Source: Mugil cephalus (lineage: Eukaryota > Chordata > Actinopteri > Mugiliformes > Mugilidae). Taken from it: a stretch of DNA of 64,000 nucleotides. Shown here in pieces: positions 42,549-52,367 of the stretch; within the stretch, counting starts at the first letter, position 1, and each line of letters opens with the position of its first letter. The notes under the pieces were generated by a model. It did no database searches. It saw only the letters and a list, made by a program, of their open reading frames with translations, and was not told the origin of the DNA. Made by a program: the position numbers and the translations under genes. Location of the stretch: the NCBI RefSeq assembly GCF_022458985.1, contig NC_061771.1:11038501-11102500 (forward strand), in the 5' to 3' direction.

Positions 42549-43505
42549 TGCAGTTCCTGAGCTTGATGAACAGGAGGTTGGGGGTGGTGCCAATCCCCAG
42601 TTGTGGGAGGATACTTCGGGAGCGTCATCCATCTACTCTCCTCCTACATCTCCACCTTCACCTGCTCCAGACTATGTCCTTGGGACAGAAAACAGTGGCC
42701 AACTTCAGCCAACGGAAACTCAGAGCTTTGACTTCAATCCTCTGCCGGAGGCTTTTCCAGGATTGAATGTTGGCCACTGTTCTCCCATCAAGTACCAAGG
42801 ACAAGTCACAGTCACACAGTCTGGTTTTCCACCTTCAGACTCTGGTGCATCCCCCGTGGTGTCAACGTAAGTGAACTTTAAACAGTCTCTTTAATGAGCA
42901 GCACAGTACAGACAACCTGGGTAAATCAATCAATCATTGTATTCTTTGTTTTTGACATAGAAAGAGAAAGAGGACGGATCAGGATGAAGGAGGTCCCTAC
43001 GTTAACGAGCTGCTCAATGCCTTCACGATTTACTGTAAGGAGCAGAGGCCTCACGTTGCGGCTGAACTCAACATCTTAAACAGTGGGGAACTCAACAAAG
43101 TCCTGGGACAAAAGGTTTGCAGAGTGAGTTCTTCATTTCACACAAAGCACTGTTATATGAAGGTAACCATAGTTTGGTAGTGCTCCTTAGCAGACAATTG
43201 TGTGTCAGAGTGTGTACTAACACTGACAGAAGAGCAGACAAAATACTATGAAGAAGCAGAGAGGGAGAAGCTGCTCCACATCATAGAAAACCCCAACTGG
43301 TCGTCTAAGGACAATTATGTCTGTACCCTCTGCTCATGTTCAACTCATTCATAGTTAAATCATTACACTAGAAGATCAAACATGGTTAATGAAAACAGCC
43401 TTGACTTGAATCAGTTAGTATAAAAAGATGGAAAGTCTAATGTGGCTAGATTTTTTACAGGGCAAAAAGAGGAAGAGACAGGAGGAGGATTCGACCTGGT
43501 GTTGA
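42549..43505 (+). CDS. Divergent TCF/LEF-type HMG-box gene, 3' exons
   Basis: Four exons join in phase with GT/AG sites: 42549-42866, 42961-43114, 43211-43318 and 43461-43505 (207 codons, then TGA). Exon 1 encodes a serine/proline-rich segment (IYSPPTSPPSPAPDY). Exon 2 gives a basic KRKRTDQD run and the first half of the HMG box (PYVNELLNAFTIY). Exon 3 gives the second half (TEEQTKYYEEAEREKLLH, NPNWSSKDNY), and exon 4 the basic tail GKKRKRQEED. NWSS-DNYGKK-KR and the exon boundaries are hallmarks of TCF/LEF rather than SOX proteins. Odd points: the tryptophan after LGRR is replaced (QKCVLTL), KKP is NEL, and no beta-catenin-binding domain was found. A serine/proline-rich exon ending at 42448 has the right end phase to precede exon 1. 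It could be a lineage-specific gene or a young pseudogene. Confidence 0.62.
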
Positions 43506-43699
43506 AGGTAAAAGAATGTTTCTGTGGATCAAATGGATAATTTGCATTCATTCATTCATTTAAAGACACAAAAAGCAAATGAAAAAACTTATTTTGTAGT
43601 CAGCCAAATAGATTTTCAAGGTTAAGAAGCAGCGTTTGGTTTTAAACCAGTTTTGTTCAAGGCTAAATGGACTGATGAGTTTCTGCATCTGAATTTAAG

Positions 43700-44010
43700 A
43701 AGCTGAACAAACCTCTAAGAGGCAGCGAGTGGCGCCGGTGCAGACACATCTGGACCATGGGGAGCACCGACAGTGGTTTAACACAAACATGGACTACATC
43801 TACTTCTACCCTCATCCTGCTCCCACAATCTGCTCTTTATCAAAACTGATGGCAGATGCCGTGAACCAAAGTTCACAGTAAACCATTTCTTTAAATACAT
43901 CATTGGAGAACTAACAGGTTTACCTCATGGTGGAAACAGAGAAAAAGTCAGCTAGTCTGCAAAAGTAGAAAGAGACAGAGGAGGAGGATTCAACCTGGTG
44001 TTGAAGGTAC
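43700..44010 (+). other. Further exon-like fragments behind the HMG-box gene
   Basis: 43970-44008 repeats the end of the last HMG exon (AGAGACAGAGGAGGAGGATT, then CCTGGTGTTGAAGGTA). Between them, 43702-43880 is open in one frame (SKRQRVAPVQTHLDHG, then DYIYFYPHPAPTICSL) and ends in a stop. It may be a C-terminal exon of the ancestral gene, but its phase does not connect to the exon at 43461. Best read as a partial tandem duplication. Confidence 0.35.
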
Positions 44011-44665
44011 AAGAACATTTCTGAGAGTCGTGTTAAAAGTACAAATGGCTCATTCCAACATATTTCATATATTTTAAGACAAATATCTGTAAAAAAAAGA
44101 AAAAAAAAGACAGTTCTAAATGATTGCGCTGGCTTAAACGCTGTAGTAACCATGGCAACAGAAATACAGAACATACGTTATTTCAGTTTATTTACCACGG
44201 CAATACAGTTGACAAAAACTGAGTTATTTTAGTGAACTTTAACCTACTTGGTGAATTAGATCATTTTGAAGACTGGGGTGCATTAGAAGAGAAAGAGATT
44301 AGAGAATATGAAAAGAAGAAGAGATGCCACACATGGAGGAACTCGACAATAGAGTGAATGGTGGATAATATTTCTTACAATAAAAACTGTTAGGAAACTA
44401 TCTGTGGACTCTGTGGAAATTTCACATGATCCTCTGGACATATGCGGTAATAAGTGCACTGGCCTTCTGAAATGATCTATCTATCTTTCTATCACGTAAT
44501 ATACGGTTAAATAGTCCGCTAAGCCGCTTCCTGTGAAAAAGGTTTGATTTAAACAGTAAAAACAACATTAAATTTATCAATAATTGACCGAATATTTATT
44601 TATTTAGTAAGCGACCATGATATAAGTGGGTTAACGGTTTTCGAGGTGTCCATTATCAGAAAGTA

Positions 44666-45417
44666 ATGGACTTCACGTCAGACAGTTCACGTCTATTCGT
44701 TCTTTTAATGCAACAAGTCTTATATTTTGTGTGTGTTGTGTTAAAAAACTGCATATTCGTTAAGAAAATATGCCACAATATTTGTGACCGTGTCATTCGC
44801 TCAGATGTTGTGGCAACATATCACTGTGTGTTATGCCGCGGCAGTCAAGGGAAATTTAATGACAAGAGTGAAGGCCATCGATGTGAAAAGTGTAATATGC
44901 TGCAACGATGAGTGTTGTACGGTGGGAAACTGCATATTCCACATCGAGCAGGAGATGCAGATGGCCGGTGCTGCCATTGACATCGATGCCATAGACTGGA
45001 AGCTGGCCTGCGCGGGAAGCGTGGAGTTGGAAGTCGACTCCAAACAGTGTTGTTAATCAAACTGACCCGTGATGATGCGACAGTTTCACACGAAGCTGAG
45101 AGGTCAGAGGCAAAGTTACATGGACAAAGACAGAAGGCACAAGCAGACAATGCCCAGTGTGCAAGCAGTGGTCAATTTGAGGAGGAAGACAAATTTGATG
45201 TAGATTTGTAATTTTTTTGTGGATATGATGTATGATGGGGACGTGTTGCAGCTTCCTTTGGTGGAATATGTAAATTTGTAATCCTTGTATGTAAAGCCTT
45301 TTCAGTTAAAACGGTATCTTGGGAAGATAGTTATGGTGCACTTCTATAAGTGTTTGAGTGCTATTTAAAACAATTTGTATGGTTCTATTTTGTTATACGT
45401 AGTGTTATTTAAATAAA
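44666..45417 (+). other. Unidentified short ORFs followed by a poly(A) signal
   Basis: Two overlapping plus-strand frames run 44666-44911 (ends in CVLCRGSQGKF, RCEKCNMLQR, i.e. two Cys-x2-Cys pairs) and 44784-45056 (cysteine-rich, acidic). AATAAA follows at 45412. The first frame resembles the zinc-ribbon end of a nucleic-acid-binding protein, but I cannot assign a family. Two frames over one stretch suggest a frameshifted gene fragment. Confidence 0.3.
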
Positions 45418-47009
45418 GACTTTGTGTGAATACTCAATATTATGTCATGGTTTTTCTTGAATTAAATATCTAGTTATTTAGTTGAGTAGATCAGTTAATG
45501 TAGTGTATTTTTGTGTACATTGTAGGTCTTGTATATGTTATATGAACATTGTAAATTCTTAATACAATGGTGAGAGTGGTGTTTGAAAGCAAGAGCATTT
45601 TGAGGGCAAATAAGTGGAAGAGGGATATGGCATTATGCAATAATGACAATCATAATGTATAAAGCCATGTTCAGTTTGTGAAGCGGCCTTTTTCCAATGG
45701 TATGACAAATTCCAGCCTCTTCTCTTGTCGTCTTGTTTTTGCAAGATCCTGATTTATTGCTTGGAAGCAAAGGTTGCCATATTGCTTACTAGAATACATT
45801 TCTTTCAGTGTGACTTCATCTCTGCAAACAGCAGGTATGGCCAAATGGCTAAACCTGTTAAAGCCACATCTAAAGAGTAAGGTAAAAATTATTTCTTAAT
45901 GGTAGTATAAACATTAACGTTGTACACATAACAATAAAAGGAGAGAGAGAGCTTCTTCAGGTGTGCTGCATCTGATGATGCAGCTGCAGCTCCACCTCCC
46001 AGGTTCCTGCAACACAGAATGACAACCTCCCATCCCACAACCTAAGGCCAGCCCTGGAGGCTGTCACAGTTGTCACTTGTGTTATTGCCTCTGTTTTTTA
46101 TGATATTATTTATATGTGTATATACACATATACTAATGAAATCATATGAGCTATTAGTAGAGTTTTGATAATTGTGCATTGTGCGTAGTGCTTGTAATAT
46201 GAAAGGACATGAAAAGTGATGTTTACATACAAAGCCATTACGGGATAAAGGCAGACAATCATTGGATCTGAACATAGCAAACGACAAAATGTATGTATTT
46301 ATTTGTTGAAGTTGTATATTAAGATTAGCGGGAAAAATGCATGTCTATAATAAAGTCAATGTGTAACGTAAGCATAGGCGCCGATTTATATTTTTGCCCG
46401 TGGGTGCCCAATTTTAATAAATACCTTTATATAAAGATCATCATTTTGATTATATGCGGGCGCACATGGCTTCTGAACATCTGATTCAGACATTGAGAGG
46501 GTGCTGTTGTACTCCGGCGGTCAAAGGGAGAGAGAAGGTCGTGGGTCAGGAAGCAGCCGCGGCCCGTCTCTCTGTCTCTCATCACTATACGTTGTTTACG
46601 TCAATAGAGGGAAAACTGAATTCGGCCTGAAAGTTTGATTTACAAGATTAAACTGAGTGACACGGTCCCTGTATCCGTGTCCATCCTGCAGCACCTGTAC
46701 ACACATGGTGCTGTGACCGGACCAGCTGACAGTCTTGCCTGGGCCCGGGACGAGATAATCTTAGATCCTCACATCAATCTCTGCAAATGACAAGTGACAG
46801 GCTTTGACAAAAATGGTTAACATTAACAAACTACACATAAGCTGTTGCCAAATACACTCTTCATATGTACTGGAATTCTGACGCTAGCAGGAAATAAATG
46901 AATATTTAACATTGTATTTTAGGCTACTGCTGGTGTGACATGTTTAGATTTTAACTCCTAATGCCATGCGCCGAACTTTTCTCGTGCATCTTCTTGGCAG
47001 GTTGACGCT

Positions 47010-48423
47010 CTATGGAGAGCATTGCCATTGCATTGCGCAAGTAGTTTTTTTTATTATCTTCATTTTACTGAAGGCCCGCTCACCTCCAGCCACAGTCACA
47101 GGCATAAATGCTCTGTAGTCCCATTGTGTATATGGCATTAAGTAGCTCCAGAGGTCCAAGGCCGTCTTCAAAAGTTGCAGTATATATTTTCTTTGAATTT
47201 GGTCTTCAAGGGACTCTGTGAAGTCATTTCTCAGAGAGCTTTGAGCTTGATGCACTGATCGTGCCCTGTGGCATATTTCTGAATTTCCACAGGATGCAGA
47301 ACTCATCACATATCTGCTGCATTGTTGAGAACCGTGCATGTAGTTGAGAGATTATACTGTCCATTATGCTGTCTATTGCAAGATGAAACACTCTGTCTCT
47401 GAATTGGGTCTCTGGGCTTTGCTCTTCTGTCCATTGCTTTTCTGGCTCATCAAAGAAATGCTTCCTCTTTCTCTGTCCTAATTCTAACTGGGATTTGATG
47501 CCCATGGACTTGGCAACAGCAGTTGAAAACTGTCCCATGATGCACACATGCAGGCAATCTCCTCCTCCACTTCCTTTATATTGACAGCTTGTACATCTAG
47601 TGAGATGGCTGAGGACTGGCTGGTAAGATTTCTATCCTCTATGCATTGTAACACCTTGACCCAAAAAGTGAGGAGCAAAACTGCATTAAAGGACTGAAAG
47701 TAGGTCTTTAGACTCTGTGCTTCAGCTTTGGCTTCACTGGTGAGGTTACCTGTTGTGATAAAGGTGTCTAATGCCTGGATCACACCAGGCAAATGTTTTG
47801 CCGCTGGGGCACTGCCTCTATCTGCGCACACCATCGTGTGTCAGACAAGTTGTGCAGAGAACAACACAAAACTCTTGGTAAGATTTCCCATCGGTGAGGG
47901 CTGCCACTGAATAGTTTGTACAGCTGATTGATGAAGCCAAAGAATATATGTATTTGTGGGCAGGCCCGGGCTGCATGGACACCAACTAGGTTTAATGTGA
48001 GATGCACATGGTGAGTAGCCAAGGGATTTTTATTCAGTATGCGAGTTTGCACTCCTCTCACTATTCCTGCCATGTTAGCTCCGTTATCATAGCACTGACC
48101 CCCTACCTAGTGATTGTTCTCTGCTTTCTGTATTTTATATTCGATATTTCTGTCCCATCTGTGGAATTTAGTGCACTAGTTGACCTTTTCTCTACTTCAA
48201 AGGAGAACAGCAAGCATGGTAGGCAAAATAAGGCCTTTTTTGAGCTTCTATATACTATCCAGTCCCTATCGATTTTTTCGCTGCCACTGTGGGACGTGGA
48301 ATATGTCAGATCGTTTGGGAATTACCTGCCATCTGCATCTGCTGGGAATTCCTTTGCCCTCTCTGAAAAAGGCGCTCGTTTTGCCATCACATGTACGATG
48401 TTCACTCTGTCAGAGTCCGTCAT
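47010..48423 (-). pseudogene. hAT-type transposase (zf-TTF/DUF4371, ZMYM1-like), deleted and frameshifted
   Basis: Minus-strand blocks in order: MTDSDRVNIVHVMAKR (from 48423); after an in-frame stop, a TTF-type zinc-finger piece with DWIVYRSSKKALFCLPCLLF; then, after a deletion, GQCYDNGANMAGIVRGVQ, LNLVGVHAARACPQIHIFFG, SGSPHRWEIL and LSDTRW; after frameshifts KHLPGVIQALDTFITTGNLT and LLLTFWVKVLQCIEDRN; finally the hAT dimerisation motif VAGGERAFSKMKIIKK near 47070. Order and motifs fit fish ZMYM1-like hAT transposases. The middle of DUF4371 is missing. Possible element ends are GGCGCCGA near 46378 and its approximate reverse complement near 49084, not firm. Confidence 0.78.
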
Positions 48424-49109
48424 TTTAGTTGGTCGCTGAAATTACATGTGTGATCATCATCATCAGTCTCTGATTCATCCTGCTCAGACTCTCCGACGGG
48501 GCAGCGGGCCCCTCCCGCATCAAACCGCCTCTGTCTCATCTTGTCTGACGGAGCTACCAAACTCAACTGTTTCTGTCAAAGATAACGTGTTGTTTCAGGC
48601 TTTAATACAAGCTAACGGACGTTAACATTACAAGGCTGGTAAACGTTGGCTGCGCTGTTTCTTACTTTGCTCTACGCTGACTTGACTCGTTCCAGCTTCA
48701 CCTTTCTTTTTTAAATATTTACTCAGAAAATCCGAGCCCTTTATTTTCTTCTTCTCTTTTTCTGTTTTCCTTTGTTTTCTGAGCACCGGACTTGTGCCGA
48801 CCGGACATTTTGAGCGTACTGAACTTCAAATCAAATGATGTCAAACTTTGATCAGTGGTTAAACCATTTTTGTGTTGGGGGTGGGGGGGTTCTTGGCCAC
48901 TATTTCTATGACAATTACGAAGAAAACTAATAAAAAGCTTTTATGTAACTTAAATATTACATATTTTCTCCACAAATATTGGCCTATTTTAATTTTCTTT
49001 TTTTAATTATTCCATAATTTAATGAGGGCCCCCCCCCGCCTACCCTGGGCCCGGGACAACAGACCCGTTTATCCCCCCCTGTCGGCGGGCGTGCACATAT
49101 ATACGCTAG

Positions 49110-49380
49110 ATGCTGCATTCAGGCTTGTCAGACATATCAACGTGGCCGCCATCTTGGGCAGGGGCTCTGACCAGCGGTCAGACTGTAGTCAGTGCATCTG
49201 ACTGACTAAAATGACCTAAAATGAGTTTTGTGCTGCTTATTGATTTCCACCTGAAAGAAACACCAAAACCAAGCAAAGGGGAATACCATTTGACAAGTGA
49301 GAAGAGGTTTTATATTATTTAACTGTTATGAACGTGTTGAATTTGCTGTATCTCTAAAGCTAACACAAATTAAACTAGCA
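49110..49380 (+). repeat. THAP-exon repeat, copy 2
   Basis: A close copy of 34460-34710: GCCGCCATCTTGGGCAGG, GGTCAGACTGTAGTCAGTGC, then FCAAY, a TGA, FPPERNTKTKQRGIPFDK, and the same GTGAGAAG donor and downstream AT-rich sequence (TATGAACGTGTTGAAT). Relative to copy 1, four bases are missing just after the ATG. The stop is at the same codon as in copy 1. Confidence 0.65.
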
Positions 49381-49629
49381 CAGCTGATGGGGGAGAGTGC
49401 AGTTAATGAGACTGTTGTCAGAGCATCATTTACATAAAAACCCAGGGATTACTTCCAACACTCTCTTTCTCCCAAAGTTTGGTAAATCCGACCGGTATTT
49501 GGTAACAACGGCCTCTACTTTTGCTTTTGAATAACTCATTGTAATTTGTCACCATTGAAAACACTGTAATATTTCTCCAAAATGCAGTGTTTCCTCTTAG
49601 TTAAGCATGTCACATGGATGACATAGTGG

Positions 49630-49815
49630 TTAGTTAGTGTGGGACCTTGGCCATGATAACCTGACAAAGCTAACCTGACAGTTCCTGTCTGAATAAGTTA
49701 TCTTCAAGTAAGCTACTGGTCCATTGGCTTTACTTGCTCCATCAGACACAACTCTCTGTTCACTGCTCGTGAAGGTGAAACGTCTATGTTCTGGTGGTTG
49801 AGAGATCACACAGTT
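49630..49815 (-). mobile_element. BEL/Pao-like retrotransposon fragment
   Basis: Minus-strand frame with VVSDGASKANGPVAYLKIT and RNCQVSFV. The arrangement (acidic residue, SDAS-like, AVAYLK, then xVGFV-like) resembles the RNase-H region of BEL/Pao retrotransposons. Only about 60 codons are visible and no LTR was found. Confidence 0.4.
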
Positions 49816-50039
49816 CACTACTCCTCCATCTCCTGGGGCAGTGGAGTATCCCAGTTGCCATTATCCACAGTGAGTTCCCTGAGGATGGACTTGCCCTGAA
49901 TAGTGACTTCGCCCTGAGGCTACAGGGTCTTTCAATTCATAGAAGCTGTTTACGGTGGATTGTTACTAATGCATTAAACATCTTGATAATACAATCATCT
50001 ACGTGCTGCTTTATGACCTCTCAGCAACTCCCCTTGTGA

Positions 50040-52000
50040 ATTTTAAACCTGAAGAACCTACAACCATAGCCGATTCGTAATGACGAGCTTGTGTATGTGC
50101 ATTTTTTTGTGCATGTAAGGGCAACTCACACTAGAATGATCATATCACTGGATATGTCGATTTTTATCAATGATTTCAGGCAGTTCTGTTGTCACACTGT
50201 TACTGAGTTTAGGATTTTCTTTTATTTGTTTTATTAGTTTTATTTGCCCTTTTCCATCCTCTATGGTTGTTTGTGTTCCCCTTTTCATATTGAAAGTTTA
50301 TTTCTTGTCTTGCTTTACTTCCTGTCTGTGATTTCCTCCTTTGTGGTAATGTTGGGTTATCAATACCAAGTATGTAAACTTCAGACTTCCATACGTGGTA
50401 GTTTGGACTTGACAAGTCCATCACCACCTCAAGTTTGATCGTGAAGTACATCCACTGATGTTCATGGACTTTCAATCTTCCATACACCTATGTTTTCACT
50501 GGAACTGCACATAGGCCGTGTGGGAAGAATCTGGGACCCAAATATACGTTCTTACTCACCCCAGCTGCTCTGCTTTGCCTCGTGTTTGGAACTTTGTTGC
50601 TTCTGACTTGTATAAGCACCAGTGGTAACAAGTTCGCTTTCTGTGCAATACGTTCAGTGACAAATGTAGGAGACAATTCCCTCTAAAAACTTTGAATGCA
50701 ACACAAATGCTCACCAAGGTAGCCCAATAGTTATATGATTTCTGACTCAAATGAGGTTGTCCCTGTGAGATGCAGACTTTGTTTTAGCACAAATCGTGTG
50801 ATATAATTTGTAGTGTTTTTAAAAAAAAAAGAAAAAAAAAAGATTAACCACGCAAACACAGAACTACAGCTCAAACCAAGAGTGAAACAATCTTGAATAT
50901 CAAAACTCAAATCCAGTTATCAAAGCCAGTAATTATTCAGTCAATGCATCAAGCAGAGAAGCGAACTACAACATTAGACAAACTCAAAAGAGAAACTTGC
51001 CACAAACACAGGACAAACAGCCTGGTGTCAGCAAAGCAGACGAGACACAAAGACAGCTCAAGGCTAAACAGCAGCATGAGGAAAAGGAGCAGAAGTAGCG
51101 GGGTGCAAGCAATAAAACACAATGGATGAAATTAGCACTATAAAACAAAGTTATACCGATGGGCAGTGTTTTGACTCCGGGAGAGGGTAATAATGTGGGG
51201 CTTATCACACAAACATAAGGCAGTCAACTGGAAACATTCACTCATCACCACTTGTGCAGCAGGATAGCTCACAGCACAGCAACAAGAGGAGTGAATGTAC
51301 CAGTTGCTCTCTCTTTAACCATTAGTCTGAGGGGCTCTCAGTGAAAAATTCAGTCACATGTTTGGACTTACGCTAAAATTGTATTAGAAAATAAAATAGC
51401 ATTGTATTGGTCCACTCACTCTCATTCCTACTCTTGCTGTCCAAGACCTAATCTGCTGAGATATAGTTCAAACTAAACGACCGAGCGAAGAGTATAAAGA
51501 GAATGAGCACGTCACTATTTGAGCTTGTATTTCTAAAGACCAAGTGTATTTGGATCAGCACAAACTTTGGTCTTAAAACAAGGATGTTAATTAGGTTGTG
51601 AACAAATACTAAAGTACAACTAAAAATAACCATAAAATCCACCCACCTTTGAAAACATTCAGACTGGAAGGGTAATTACAAAGCTGCCATATTTTTAATA
51701 CTGCCCTTGGATGATAAGGATTATGCAAAATAGACGCCATTTTATGCATTTGAAAATATTAGCATACATCTGTATAATTCTTACACGTAGGAATTATCAC
51801 ATGTGTCACTTTAGAGAGTAAACAGAGATGGGGCAGTTGTGCACTAGTCTTCCACGTAATATTAGCGGCTGACTGTCTTTGAATATATTGGCTTGCGTCT
51901 GAGTTCCTGAACTGTCATCTGTAGTCTCATATCGTTAGTGTAAGATAAGGAAAACATTAGAAAGCGCATTGATATTATTGATATCGTAACAGTAAGTAAA
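50040..52000. other. Unassigned stretch upstream of gria2
   Basis: I recognise neither genes nor known elements. It includes a purine-rich A/G run (50820-50845) and ordinary AT-rich DNA. Confidence 0.4.
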
Positions 52001-52059
52001 ACAATACATTTAGAGCAATTACACTATTAGGCTAACGATATTAATCCCCTAGACGCTGC

Positions 52060-52367
52060 TTTGCGTTGACGGCTATTCTCGTCTTTCCTCTCGTGCCTCC
52101 TCGGTATTCCCGTGCTTCCGAGGCACGCGCCTTCTGTGGTCCAGCGGCAGCAGCAGCGGCGGCGCGCACACCTCAAAGCTCCAGGAGGACGGAGCCTCCG
52201 CAGACAGACAGAGAGACAGCCTGAGCTCTGGACGCTCCCCCGGCAGGCAGACCTGGAATGACGCATGCATGAGCCTGCGCCGCGTTTGATGGAGGTGATG
52301 TTTCGGTAGGCATCGCAACCTGACGAGGCTGCTGCGGCGTCGTGTGAGAAGCCCGAACATTACGACC
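52060..52367 (+). promoter_or_regulatory. CpG-rich 5' UTR and promoter region of gria2
   Basis: Composition changes sharply from AT-rich DNA to a CpG-dense block (52080-52350) with GCAGCAGCGGCGGCGCGCAC-type sequence. It runs straight into the gria2 start codon. No TATA box stands out. A CpG-island promoter is usual for vertebrate neuronal genes. The transcription start was not placed. Confidence 0.6.

Noticed and set aside
48002..48439. Plus-strand ORF of 145 codons
   Set aside because: Antisense of the hAT transposase remnant, whose minus-strand motifs are recognisable.
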